Source: Ophiobolus disseminans (Eukaryota > Ascomycota > Dothideomycetes > Pleosporales > Phaeosphaeriaceae). From it: a stretch of DNA of 64,000 bases. The notes beneath the pieces were generated by a model. That model had not been told where the DNA came from. It did no database searches and saw only the letters and a list, made by a program, of their open reading frames with translations. Positions within the stretch are counted from its first letter, which is position 1, and each line of letters starts with the position of its first letter. The stretch spans positions 434,001-498,000 of the forward strand of contig MU006244.1 in assembly GCA_010093685.1 (NCBI GenBank). Direction: 5' to 3'. Shown piece by piece: positions 43,257 to 54,257 of this stretch. The position numbers and the translations under genes are program-made.

Positions 43257-43952
43257 TTACTCTGGAGAGGTAGTTTCCTGACCAAACAATCGACCCATGT
43301 TGCCAATATCTAGCGTACTCGCATCGAAGGCGCCAATCCCATCAAAGTCGTACGTCGATTGGTTCGCGTTCGTTTGAGCCGAGTCGTAGGATGGCTGATT
43401 CGATGAGAAGTGACCTGGTATGCGTGCCATTACTGTGGACGCATAATCCTGATTGGCCATGGCCACAGACCCGCAGGGATGATCTTCAGCCTGGTAGTGG
43501 TAGCCTGTTGTGTTGTTTGAATATTGCGTCGATGACCGCGACATGTCAGTTGCGCTAGGCCTCGAATTGCCATCGAGCGATACACGGTGCTGGCGAATGT
43601 GGTGCAATTGCTGACCGGAAGATGTGGAGTAGTGAGATGCGGACCGCGACATGCTGACCGGTACGTGCGGAACGGCGTGCGGGGTGGGCTGTGCTGTTGA
43701 GACATAAGGCTGAGGCTCAGCCTGGTGTTGTTGCGGGGAGACACCAGGCTTTGACATTGCTGATGGTGAAGTGGGAAACATCGAATCTTGCCGTTGATGT
43801 TGCTGTATAGTTGGCGAGAGTAGCGACTGTTGGATGTCTTGTTGCACATAGAGTTCGATAGCGTTGGTGCTGTCGAAGGGGAAGCTGTGGCGTTGTCCGC
43901 TTGGATAGTGTTGAGGCTGTGTAGTGTCGCCAAAATACATGGAACCCGTCAT
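43257..43952 (-). CDS. Gln/Ser/His-rich low-complexity protein, 231 aa
   Basis: One open frame from the ATG at 43952 (MTGSMYFGDTTQPQHYPS) to TAA. Composition is dominated by Gln, Ser, His, Pro and Thr, with blocks such as QQSLLSPTIQQHQRQ and an acidic/Asn-rich C-terminus (TYDFDGIGAFDAS). No DNA-binding domain is visible. It resembles the activation or disordered part of a transcription factor, which may mean an exon is missing. A GTAAGT donor overlaps the stop codon, so splicing into a downstream exon is possible, but the obvious acceptors lead quickly to a stop. Function unknown. Confidence 0.5.
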   Translation of the reverse strand: MTGSMYFGDTTQPQHYPSGQRHSFPFDSTNAIELYVQQDIQQSLLSPTIQQHQRQDSMFPTSPSAMSKPGVSPQQHQAEPQPYVSTAQPTPHAVPHVPVSMSRSASHYSTSSGQQLHHIRQHRVSLDGNSRPSATDMSRSSTQYSNNTTGYHYQAEDHPCGSVAMANQDYASTVMARIPGHFSSNQPSYDSAQTNANQSTYDFDGIGAFDASTLDIGNMGRLFGQETTSPE

Positions 43953-43970
43953 CTTTGGCAACTCAGCTGC

Positions 43971-43994
43971 GATGCGATGCGATGCGATGCGATG
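43971..43994. repeat. GATGC pentanucleotide microsatellite
   Basis: Four full GATGC units plus a partial unit lie about 18 nt upstream of the start codon of the Gln/Ser-rich gene, so they sit in its probable 5' UTR. Copy number is likely to vary between isolates. Confidence 0.9.
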
Positions 43995-44850
43995 TGGCGA
44001 GTTGCTTCAGACTAGCACAAAGCGCTCGTAGGTGCAGTAGGGTGGCGAGCGTTTCCTGAATCTGAGGGGTTTGCGGTGCGAATTGCGAGAGACTGGAGCT
44101 GTTGAAAGAGTGAAGCAATGCGGACCATATAGCTCAACCAGTCACCAGGGCGCAGACGCCCCATCAACTTTCCATACTGGAGGACCTCGACTTGGCATGC
44201 ATGCAATCAGCCACGATGTCTCGATGCGGCCCGTCGTGTAATGAGGCAGACCGGATAGTAAAGCAGGCAAACAAGGCAGAAGCGGCTGACGACCCCTCGC
44301 CGAATGAAACCGACAGAACGACATGCAGTCTAGAGGACGCTCTTCATTCCACAAGTGTTCTAATGCAAGATTGCCGTCTCTGGGGTCTGGAGTGGTGATG
44401 GGAAAATTGAGTGCGAATGTTTGTTGGTCAAGGGTTGCAAGAAGGCAGGCGCGGCGTTTCGAGACGGAAGTCTCCCCGCACGTGACAAATCCGAGGTGTT
44501 AGCGGCAGCACAAGGACAAGAAATAGTGGAATGCAGCACGTATCCAATACGGGCGTGCATCGAATACCGGATAGCGATCGCGGTGTGTGTTTCATAGTAG
44601 CATGTTGGAAGGTAAGCTCAACGTCCCGCACCTTCACATGCCAGTATGCGCAAGTATAGGTTATCCGATGCCAGGGGCTAAGCACCTATAAAGGAATGTT
44701 TGCCTTGTACGCTTCACTTTGTTCCTGCAGAGCCGCATCATGCCCACTTTCTGGAAACGCCGAGAGCTGGCTTCCCAGAAGCTAACGAGCTCTCTACCGG
44801 ATTGCGTCGTCCTCGCATCTTACGCGAGAGTTATCGTACTACAAGAAACA
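43995..44850. other. Intergenic between the Gln/Ser-rich gene and AIP1
   Basis: No supported gene. A plus-strand CTATAAAGG word at about 44685 resembles a TATA box, but the frame that follows (44719-44901) is short and runs into the 3' end of AIP1. Confidence 0.45.
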
Positions 44851-46854
44851 TCATCCCTTGACGGTCCACACTTTGATGCTCGCGTCACCGCCAGCGCTTA
44901 GGACCTTCACTGCCTTCTCCCAGGCCACCCCACTTACTCCATCTTTGTGAGCGTTGAGTGCCTTGATCCGCTTGCCCGGATCCTCGGTACTCCAGACCAT
45001 AACATTGGTGTCTAGACTTCCACTAGCAGCATACTTTTCGCTTCCGTCCCAGGCGAGGCAAGTGATGCGTGCAGTGTGGGCGCTCCATCTATCGGTGATG
45101 AGCTTGAAGTCCCCTGATGCTTCGTAGGCATAGATCTTTCCGTTGCCGGAGCCCACTGCCAGCTTCTGTCCAGACGGGGAGAATGCAAGCGCCGTGATGG
45201 GCGAAGTCGCACGGCGCAGGACGGTTTCAGTGTCCTTGAGCGATGTGCCGGACAGCGTATAGATATGCACCAGCTTGTCGTCTCCACCAACAGCAACGGT
45301 GGAGCTATATGCGGCAATCGACGTGGGCGCATATTTGACAGACAGCGAGCTTGCTTTTGAGCCATCTTGATAGACGGATATCGAGTCAGAAGAGAGCACC
45401 AAAACTGCGCCTGACGTGGCAGCGATACCCTTGGGCTGGAAGCCGAGTTCACTAGCCTGTCCGGTGAAGATTTTGTTTGGGACCGAAATGGAGCGCAGCG
45501 TGTCATCCCAGCCAACGCTATATAGCCCAGCCTCACCTTTGGACTCGGCCGTGGTTATCCCGGCGACGTAGTTGGAGTGGGCTGCGCCTTCGACCTTGTC
45601 TGCAAGGCCCGTGGAGAGGTCCCACGCAAGCACGCGCCCCTCATAGCTGCCCGTGGCAAAGGTCGAGCCGGAAATGCCAGCCGCCGTGATGTTCTTCTGG
45701 TGCCCGCGAATGACTCGCGTGGGCGTCGGGTTGCCGTCGACCAGGTAGTTGAGGTTTCCCTCGAGATCCACGCTGACGACCAGCCCGTCGCTGCGGCCCG
45801 CCGGCCAGACCACGCCGACCTGCTGATGGGGTATAGTGGCCACGCCCTCCTCGCCCATGCGCCACGTCTGCATCGCCTTGCCCGCTTCGGGGTCCCAGAT
45901 GCGGACCGTCTGGTCGGCGCTGGCCGTGACAAACCTCTTCGAGTCCTGTGCCCAGGATATGCCGAAGATGCTGCCGGTATGCACGCCGTCCCCAATCTGG
46001 CCCTTTGCCTCGCCCGTGCGCCCGTCGTATAGCCAGATGCGCTTGTCGGCGCCTACGCTCGCAAAGACGGAGCCATCGGGGGAGAAGGCGGTGCCGTAGA
46101 CGAAGCGGTTGTGCTGCCCGCGCAGGCTGGTGTTAAACTTGAAGGGCGCGCCGTGGTAGAAGACGATACTCGTGTCGTCGGAGCCCGTCGCCGCGCGCAG
46201 GGGCCGCTGCTGGCGGATGGAGACGGTGTTGATCTGCGACGAGTGCCCCGAGATCTCGCCCACGGTGTTGCCGCTGTCGGCGGTGATGCAGTGCCCAAAG
46301 CGCTCCTTGCCGTCGCCGACTGCGATGATGCGCTGCGAGTCGCCGTCCCAGGCGATGTCGTTGATGCGGCCTGCGATGATGTGGTAGTCGCCTGCGCCGC
46401 CCGTCAGCTTCACTTCCAGCTGCCAGCTGCCCTAGCTCGACGCACCCTTGGTCGCGCCCTCGCCCGCGCAGTCCCAGACCTTGACCGTGCCCGAGGCATC
46501 CCCGCTGGCGACATAGAAGCCCGACGGCGAGAAGCGGGCGACGGTGGTCTGGGCCGTGTGCTGCGTGTACTGTTTACTGACGGCGGGGTTGTCGATGGAG
46601 CGCAGGAAGACGGATTTGCCAGACTGCGCGCATGTGTCAGCACGTGACCGGAGATATCTCGTGGTGAGGACGGCGGATATAAGACAGACGTACGGCGTAT
46701 GCGATTCGCTCGCCCTTTGGGTCGGACGAGAGGGGAGTCGACTGCCCCCGCGTCGTCGTCGGCGATGCAGCCCAGATGGCGTCTATCCACGTGAGTCGTC
46801 GCTCCCGACAGTGCTGCCGACGCTGTGGCTACTCATACCTGGCACGAGCGACAT
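44851..46854 (-). CDS. AIP1: Actin-interacting protein 1 (WD40), 607 aa
   Basis: Four minus-strand exons: 46854-46839 (16 nt), 46782-46694, 46623-46446 and 46391-44851, with all phases consistent. Aip1 works with cofilin to disassemble and cap actin filaments in the cytoplasm, at endocytic patches. The N-terminus DAIWAASPTTTRGQSTPLSS and DPKGERIAYASGKSVFLRSI are typical of fungal Aip1. About fourteen WD40 blades forming two propellers follow, with sequences such as INDIAWDGDSQRIIAVGDG and QQRPLRAATGSDDTSIVFYH. The third intron (46392-46445) removes an apparent stop codon (TAG at 46434-46436) that would otherwise look like a broken gene. Length agrees with yeast Aip1 (615 aa). The 16-nt first exon is the weakest part. 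Confidence 0.95.
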
Positions 46855-47721
46855 GCTGTGTGATGTGTAGGAGGATTCGAGAGATGGGATGGAGGTACGG
46901 ATGATCGTGATATCGTCAATGGATCGTCACCGCCTGGGGAAGTGTCGACAGCTGTCGGGGTGGGGCAGATCGCCCGAGGTGCAGCAGCTACCCATCATTA
47001 CTTCTCGCACTCTCCAACGTCGCAATCATAGAAGACGCTCGATTCTGCACCAGGGAACCCTAGGTCTAACTCGAACGAGGACTACCGATATGATGTGTTG
47101 ATGCTCTGATCTTATCACGTGCAGGTGCCAATGGTGTCAGTGCGCAGACCTCGGGAGTGGAGTATTTAGTGGCCTCGGCACCGCGATGCGGCTCAAGCGC
47201 AAGCCAATTCAGAGCCTCCGATTTTCTCGTTTCGACTGCATTTTTCGATTCGAGATTCTGCTTCTGGACCTTGTGCCCACTTCGTGAGGCATGTTACTCC
47301 AAGCCAAGACATCAGCGTGGGCCTAACCGCCATCTGACGGAGCTGGGTCTCGACTGCCCCACCAGCATCCCTTTGAAGAACCCCACCAGCATCCCTTGAA
47401 GAACAGGAAATCTACTCCGACCAAATCATGCTTCAGGACGAGGAGCAGATATATGCTGGTCTGCCATCGGGAGCAGAGTCAGATCGAGAAGCTGGTAAAG
47501 CCAGAGTCGCACTGGGTCAGACTTTCTTTGACCGGCGTGGCAAGATTGCCATGTAGGCCAGGGCGTTTAGCCCGGGCAGCTCTTTATTGGCGGGTTCCCT
47601 TCCGGACCACTCAGTGTCAGTGATGCGATTGTGACAGCATCTCTTTGCCTCTCTTATAGAGCTGTCGTACGCACGTTGGATTATAACACGCTCGCCATGT
47701 GTTTGCCCACTTCCTCGCGAC
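46855..47721. other. Divergent intergenic region
   Basis: It lies between AIP1 and the second Zn2Cys6 gene, which are transcribed away from each other. A near-duplicate CCCCACCAGCATCCC(T)TTGAAGAAC occurs twice at about 47358-47404. No gene was recognised. Confidence 0.45.
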
Positions 47722-50055
47722 ATGGACCGTAATCCGCACAGAGACCAGCAGGCCCTGCGCCCGCTTCTGCCCGCCCCAGCCGGCGCACACAAGGAGCCCG
47801 GACACCCACGAAAAGGGCTACGTACCAACGCGTGTGAGAACTGTCGAACACGTAAGTCGAAAGCGAGTGCTCACTCACTGCGTCCATGTGTCCTCTGTGC
47901 TAACTGCGCGACAGTGTGATGCGGCAAAGCCGAGCTGTGGAGCATGTGTTGCACGCGATACCGAGTGCAAGTATGGCGAGACGGAGGCGCGCCAGATCAG
48001 ACGGCGGTACCAGCAGCTGAAGGAAAAACGCACTGCGCATGAAGATCTTTACGAAATGCTACAGGTCATGTCCGAACGTGATGCCGCTGATGTTTTCCGC
48101 CGCATCAGAGGAGGCGCCAAAGCTGAAGCCATCGTCCGCCACGTTCAGGAGGGCAGTCTCCTTCTGGAGCTGTCACTCAGCCCAGAGACACGCACACGAT
48201 ATGAGTTCCCTTACGTCCCTACGATACCGCCGGCCTTGATGGAGAGCGTCTACTTCCGCTCACACATTTTTGATGCCATCCGGAAAATCGGGTCGCCTCC
48301 TGACTCTCCAACCAACATCGTCGCACGGCAGAGCAACTACGCCATGCCATTATACGCAGCCGACATGGTCGATACTGCACTGGCCGAAGCCAAACCGTCC
48401 AAATGGACTCGTGTCAGCTCCAACGACCTTCTGCTGCGGAAGCTCCTCGAGGGATACTTCACTTACGAGTACCCATGGCAGTTTCTTTTCCATAAGGATT
48501 ATTTTATTGAAGATATGCTGTCCGGAGATGACAGGTTCTGTTCACCGCTCTTGGTGAATGCCCTTCTCGCCAAAGCTTGTGTGAGTAGATCCCGAGAAAG
48601 CCTGATTACTTCGTTGCGTTCACCCTTTTTCTCAACGCACCAAAGATACCCAGGCTTCGTCGTCATGTCTTTCAACTGTTGCTGACCGCTATCAGACCTG
48701 CTCTCGAATAGTCCCGGACAGCACCAAATTTTGGGATCCTGATACCCTGACGTACCGTTTTCTCGCCGAGGCGAAGAGACTGTGGGAGTTGGAAGACGGA
48801 GAGCCAAAGCTCACCACAGTTCACGCTGGCTGCCTCATTAACGCTGCCATGGACGTTATCGGCCACGACAAGCTCGGCATCGCGTACGCCACGAAAGCTC
48901 TCAGCATTGCGCACGACTTGGGCGTCTTTCGCGCGCCCTTGACGGACGATCAGAAGATGAACGAAGCAAAAGCCTTCACTTCATGGGGAATAGCATCCTG
49001 GTTGACGTAAGTGGCTGTCACAAACGGACTCTCTGCACTGACGCCGTGCAACTGACGCTGGATTTGGACAGAGTGCAGAGTTATTACTTCTTCAAGCCGC
49101 CGTATCTATCGCGTCCTCCACCGCATCCGCTTCCGAACGTCGAGATCGATTCAAAGTGGTACAGTGAGGTCTGGTTGCACTACCCGAACGACGAGTTGCT
49201 ATATCCGATGGGGTTTGGCTTCAACATGAAGGCACTATGCGAGCTGCGCATGATCATGCGGGATATCTGCGCCGTCAGCTTCATCGGAGACGAGGCACCG
49301 CAGAAGATGCCCTGGAGCCAAGTGCTGGGTTTCCAGGCAAGGCTTCAAGCTTGGTGTGAGGAACTACCAGCGGTCTTGTCGCCCAAGTCCCTGCTATACC
49401 CATCACATATCAAGTTGCAGTAAGTGGTGCGCCGGCGTTGTCATTCTTTGGTGCTGACTTGACAAGCTGCGAATTCTACAGCGTCATCATCATGCTATTC
49501 GACGCTCAACTGTCCCCCGTGGAAAACGACGGAAGCCCTCTTAGCGAACACCAACGCGCAGCCGCACGAGACATCACCGCGCAAGCCATCGCCCAGCTCG
49601 AAGCGCTCCTCCGCATCTATTACCTGCGCCACGGCTTCGAATCATACGACTCAATGCTCCTTGTCCACCTGGTCCACCTCGGCAACGTAGCTCTCACGCG
49701 ACTCGCGCGACTCGAACGCAACCAAGAATACGAGGGACACAAACACGACACGGTCGAGTCACTGCGGTCGACACTCATTCTCTGCCTGAAAGGCCTCTAC
49801 GACCAATCGAAGAACTTCTACCTCTCTGGCGTCGTCCTCGGCGTCATGAAGAATCGGCTCAGCGCTGAAAACCAGAGTCTGGTCGGCCAGTACATTACGC
49901 TGAAGGACCCCGACGCCGATTCTGAGCCCACGGATCGATCGCAAACTATTATATCGGACTATGTCATTCCAGTCGTCAATTTGAACGAAGACCCGCAGGC
50001 GGGGAGGCTGGCGAATATGGTGCATGAGTTTGGGAGATTGTCGCATAACGATTGA
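47722..50055 (+). CDS. Zn2Cys6 transcription factor, about 679 aa, with GC-AG intron in the zinc cluster
   Basis: Five exons: 47722-47862, 47915-48580, 48696-49006, 49072-49419 and 49482-50055. The zinc cluster has Cys38, 41, 48, 54, 57 and 64 (spacing 2-6-5-2-6). It is split between Lys47 and Cys48 by a 52-nt intron whose donor is GCGAGT and whose branch site is GCTAACT. The alternative GT donors break the frame. A short coiled region follows (QIRRRYQQLKEKRTAHEDLY), then the fungal-specific transcription factor domain with YPWQFLFHKDYFIEDML and the middle helical region through residue 600. The form resembles NirA-like regulators, but this is only an impression. It should bind DNA in the nucleus; targets are unknown. 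The gene lies against a transposon block, with about 1.6 kb of poor sequence downstream. Confidence 0.88.
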
Positions 50056-51680
50056 AGACCTGGGACATCAAGCGCGTCCACAACTCAACAATCTACTCTA
50101 CACTACACCGACGCACCTCATCTTAGGTGCATCGCTTCGCACCCACCGAACCTCCAATAGGCCGCGAAAGCCTGAACCCACATGTGAGCCATCAACGCGT
50201 GAAGCGCATCGCAATCACGTGTCGCGGATGTGCTAATGAAGGATTCGGCGAGGGAAGTTGCGAGCGGTGTTCGACACTACAGCTTCGTACGCAGCTAGAG
50301 CATTATCATCGTATATACTCTATAGTCTAGTTATATCACGTCATAGAACAGATAGAGATCGCTTTTACAATCTTGTGCGTGTAGACTTACGTGTGAAGTT
50401 GCGAGTTGACTGCAATGCGGTAGTGACATTGCTGTGCCTTGGTCCCGTGCGATACAGACCGCCCTCTTGATAAGCGGCACGGCATCAAGGTTAGGTATAC
50501 ACCCATCGCGCGATATCTCAAGGAAAGTGCATTCTTATATTAGCACTGCCTCGCGCTGTATACTTGAACAATATCAGCCGTTCTTTTCTACAAAGTAGAG
50601 TACTTTAGCTCTCTTATCGCATTTAGTAGTGGTGTGAACTTGGTGCAACCTCTATCCGCGTTGACACAGATTGCTGCTGCTACTATTAGCTGCCGAGTTC
50701 CGTTCCAATCGAAGATCCATCTCGCGATGCGAATGTGCTGCTCATCCTGTGTACGTAGGAGTGGAGAGGCGTATCTCTTTTTTTCTGGAGCGATGAGGTC
50801 TCTTGCGATAGCGATGCGTTTGGGAGGCTTCTGTGCGCGATTCAAAGCAGCGGTAGATGGCATTTATTGGCTCGATAATTGTTGCTGCTTCTGCTGCTGT
50901 TGTGTAAAGGTCTTCTTCTCTAGCCCGCATTACTCTCATGATGTGAGCACGCTGGTCATTTGTGTTTTCTTGTCGCAGGAGCAGCTTAGCAGCGTAATTC
51001 GAAGTTAAGATCTTTAGGAAGTTGTCTCTTGTTCGGTTTCGACGTTGCTGCTGGGTAGATATCGACATGATTTACTTTCTTGATGTGAGCATGTTGGTTA
51101 AAATGCTTTGTTCGAAGGTCTACAATTGTGTCAGGAGGGATTCATTTGTGGGCGGGCGGATCGTTGTCGACAAGGCAGCCACCGAACTAGGTAGAACATT
51201 TGCGTAACGATGTTGTTGTGAGTGTTGGTGCGACGGGAGAGAATTGTGTGCGGTGAAGGAAGCGCAGCCAACCAATTGGTGCTGGATGTTGCAATCATTC
51301 GTGTCGGATAAGAAAAGAAGGTAACTATTCTCTTCATACCTAGTGCTTATGGCTCTTCAAAGCGTGCACGCCTCTTCGCGCACGGATTGCCAGATGTCAA
51401 CAATCCGTTCAGTCAGTTTGCAACCCCTGGCTTGAATTGAACTGCAGAAAACTGGCCGAAAAAGCTGAGGAAACTGATTGAATTGGCTCCCAGCCAAGCT
51501 CAAACTGAACTGATAAGGTAACTTATTCAAACTGATCACTTTACTACATACACATTAGGCCTGGCTATCGTGCCAATTACCCAAGTTGTACATAACGTCA
51601 ATTGCCTTGTCGCTGAGTAGAGACTATGCAGTCTCTGCTTCAATACCAAAACCAGCCAGTAACCAAGCGCGTACTGATTG
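50056..51680. other. Gene-poor stretch before the transposon block
   Basis: The only frame of interest is on the minus strand at 50742-51068 (MSISTQQQRRNRTRDN start), overlapped by 50588-50863 in another frame. Together they could be a two-part gene with a frameshift or small intron, rich in Arg, Gln and Glu. I do not recognise it and suspect transposon-associated sequence. The rest has no recognised content. Confidence 0.35.
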
Positions 51681-51843
51681 TGTCGGATGTGAGAGACAGG
51701 GCAGAAAAGAGGGAGAAGGTTGTTGTATTGAGAGAGCTACATAGAGCGATTATATACACAACATGATGAGTAAGCCAGTGACTAAGAGTCACGTGGAGAT
51801 GCAGTCCACAGTGTACCATGTGAACTAAGATGCTAGGCTGACA
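51681..51843 (-). mobile_element. Solo LTR (163 bp), same family as 35626-35787
   Basis: The reverse complement matches 35626-35787 almost base for base. It runs TGTCAGCCTAGC to CATCCGACA in LTR sense. The flanks GATTG and GGCAG do not form a target duplication, so one side was rearranged after insertion. It abuts and truncates the hAT transposase relic. Confidence 0.9.
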
Positions 51844-52134
51844 GGCAGGTCTGTAAGCTCGCCTGAGGAGCTCACAAAGTGCGCAACAATGCCTAAGAAG
51901 CCTCGCTTGCCTCCTAGCATCGTCTATCTGTCAAAGCTTATGTGTATCTTACTCAGCGCGTTGGACAGCTCAACAGCAACACAGGGTTGCAGGTAGTTGT
52001 AGAGATGCATAACGTACAGTACTAGGTCAAAAGTACCATGGGTGACGGCGTAACGACCGGGACGGCGTAACGCCCGCTCCAAACACCAAAATCGCGACAG
52101 CCACCAAAGTTCAACACGCAACAACTCTATCAAC

Positions 52135-54033
52135 ATGAGCTCAATTGAGGCTGCGCTTGCAGCTATAGAAGCGCTAGAACCAGGAGAAAAGCTTGTATAT
52201 ACTCACATTGCAGCAAAGTATGGAGTGAATTGTAGAACGCTCGCGCGGAGACACCAGCGCATCGCGAGCTCACGCGGCACCAAGGCTCAAAACCAGCAAG
52301 CGCTCCACCCCCAGCAAGAGAAGGAGCTCCTCCGCTATATTGAGCGCCTTACAAGGCAAGGCCTACCTCCTACACGGCCAATGATACGACGCTTTGCCTC
52401 AGAGGTGGCTAAAAAGGAGCTCGGCGTACACTGGGTTGATCGATATATTGAGCGACACCAGGTTGATCTCATCTCACGCTGGGCTGCTGGAATCGATCGC
52501 TCACGCCACCAGGCTGACTCTCAGTCAAAGTATAGCCTCTACTTTGAGCTCCTACGCAGTAAGCTCAGCCAATACGATATAGAGCCTCATAATATGTACA
52601 ATATGGATGAGAAGGGCTTCATGCTAGGAGTACTCACTCGCTCAAAGCGGGTGTTCAGCAGGAGGCTATATGAGGAGGGGAAGATCAAGGCTCACCTCCA
52701 GGATGGCTCACGAGCGTGGATAACGCTGCTGGCCTGTATATGCGCTGATGGATCTCACCTTGAGCCAAGCCTCATATATCAATCAGCCTCCGGCTCGATA
52801 CAGGATAGCTGGCTGCAGGCGTTCGATCCCGACAACCACCGAGCTTACTTTGCCTCATCACCCTCAGGCTGGACGAACAATGAGATAGGCCTAGCCTGGC
52901 TGAAGCAGGTGTTTGATCGCTCTACAAAGCCGAAGGCTGGGCGGAGCTATCGACTACTCATCCTTGATGGCCATGGATCTCACCTCACCATGGATTTTAT
53001 TGAGTACTGCAATCGCAATCGAATCCTCCTTGCGATCTATCCACCTCATTCAACCCACACGCTCCAGCCGCTTGACGTCGTCATGTTCAAGCCTCTCTCC
53101 TCTGCCTACTCAGGCCAGGTAGCAGCCTTCATGGAGAGGTGCCAAGGGCTCACTTCAATGAGCAAGAGAGACTTCTATCCTATGTTTATGGCTGCCTGGG
53201 AGGTCTCATTCAAGGAGAAGACTATACTTAAGGCCTTTAAGGCAACTGGCCTCTCACCTCTCCAGCCAGAGGTGATACTCAAGAGATTCAATAGCCAGCC
53301 TATACAGGACAGCTCAAGCGATAGCGACTCCTCAACCTTAAGCGCCTCTGATTGGAGGAAGATCAGGCAGCTAGTCAATTGCGCTATAGCTAGTAGAGAC
53401 CAGAGAAAGATCTCAAAGCTCAACCAGACAATCCACCAGCTCTCAATCAGATCAGTACTTGCTGAGCATGAGAACGTAAGACTCAAGGAGGCTCTTATCA
53501 ATGAGAGGCAGCGTAGAAAGCAAGGCAAAGCTCTGCCTCTAGAGGCAGAGGAGGAGTATCACGGTGGGGCTGTATTCTGGTCCCCAAGGAAGGTCAAGGA
53601 GGCACGTGATTGGCTACAGCACCAGGAGGCTGAGGAGGAGCAACGACAACTCCAGAAAGCAGAGGCAGCTAGGCTACGTGAGGAGAAGAAGCAGGCCAAG
53701 TCTCAGGCTAAGCAAGTAAGGCGCGAGGCAAGGGCTGAAGCTAGGATAGTGAGGGAGAAGGAGAAGGCTGAGAAGGCTGCAGAACAGGCCTCCAGAGCAG
53801 CTGCTNNNNNNNNNNNNNNNNNNNNNNNNNNNNNNNNNNNNNNNNNNNNNNNNNNNNNNNNNNNNNNNNNNNNNNNNNNNNNNNNNNNNNNNNNNNNNNN
53901 NNNNNNNNNNNNNNNNNNNNNNNNNNNNNNNNNNNNNNNNNNNNNNNNNNNNNNNNNNNNNNNNNNNNNNNNNNNNNNNNNNNNNTATATAGAGAGAGAG
54001 GCCTGTAGAACTCAACACCAAAAAATCTCATAA
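52135..54033 (+). CDS. Pogo/Fot1-like DDE transposase (interrupted by assembly gap)
   Basis: The frame is open from the ATG at 52135 to the gap at 53806. N-terminal helix-turn-helix (ALEPGEKLVYTHIAAKYGVN, psq/CENP-B type) and a second DNA-binding part (LGVHWVDRYIERH) precede the DDE_1 catalytic core. The acidic residues are visible in YNMDEKGFMLG, LLILDGHGSHLT and HTLQPLDVVMF. A Ser-rich linker follows, then a Lys/Arg/Glu/Ala-rich coiled tail that runs into the gap. The 15 codons after the gap are read in phase only if the gap length is right, so the C-terminus is unreliable. It would cut and paste the element at TA sites. Confidence 0.9.
   Translation: MSSIEAALAAIEALEPGEKLVYTHIAAKYGVNCRTLARRHQRIASSRGTKAQNQQALHPQQEKELLRYIERLTRQGLPPTRPMIRRFASEVAKKELGVHWVDRYIERHQVDLISRWAAGIDRSRHQADSQSKYSLYFELLRSKLSQYDIEPHNMYNMDEKGFMLGVLTRSKRVFSRRLYEEGKIKAHLQDGSRAWITLLACICADGSHLEPSLIYQSASGSIQDSWLQAFDPDNHRAYFASSPSGWTNNEIGLAWLKQVFDRSTKPKAGRSYRLLILDGHGSHLTMDFIEYCNRNRILLAIYPPHSTHTLQPLDVVMFKPLSSAYSGQVAAFMERCQGLTSMSKRDFYPMFMAAWEVSFKEKTILKAFKATGLSPLQPEVILKRFNSQPIQDSSSDSDSSTLSASDWRKIRQLVNCAIASRDQRKISKLNQTIHQLSIRSVLAEHENVRLKEALINERQRRKQGKALPLEAEEEYHGGAVFWSPRKVKEARDWLQHQEAEEEQRQLQKAEAARLREEKKQAKSQAKQVRREARAEARIVREKEKAEKAAEQASRAAAXXXXXXXXXXXXXXXXXXXXXXXXXXXXXXXXXXXXXXXXXXXXXXXXXXXXXXXXXXXXYIEREACRTQHQKIS
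53806..53985. other. Assembly gap (180 N)
   Basis: A run of 180 undetermined bases lies in the Lys/Glu/Ala-rich tail of the pogo transposase. The preceding sequence is a low-complexity AAG/GAG/GCA repeat, which explains a failed assembly. The gap length may be an estimate. Confidence 1.
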
Positions 54034-54257
54034 TAATAGCTATTGTACGTGGCTTAATAGCTTCATGTTGTGGTGTTGATTTTGGTGTTCGGAGCGGGCG
54101 TTACGCCGTCCCGGTCGTTACGCCGTCACCCATGGTATCCGTGCTGAAGCTCGAGCCACCTTTTCAAGCACATACACCCACATCACAATCAGGCCGATAA
54201 AACTGCCACAACAACGTGTAAAACTGGTTTCTTTGGGTGGAAACTGTGATCATATGA

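Larger units (their letters stand above)
52036..54135 (+). mobile_element. Pogo/Fot-type DNA transposon, about 2.1 kb
   Basis: Inverted ends of 58 bp (52036-52093 and 54078-54135) begin CCATGGGTGACGGCGTAACG and differ at a single base. TA flanks both ends (52034-52035 and 54136-54137), the expected target duplication. The near-identical ends and the open transposase frame make this the youngest element in the stack. It contains a 180-base assembly gap. Confidence 0.93.

Noticed and set aside
43205..43260. Extra 3' exon of the Gln/Ser-rich gene using the GTAAGT donor at its stop codon
   Set aside because: The nearby acceptors lead to a stop within about a dozen codons, and the longer open frame there is out of phase.
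46434..46436. In-frame TAG suggesting that AIP1 is a pseudogene
   Set aside because: It lies in a 54-nt GT-AG intron (46392-46445); splicing restores the family sequence.
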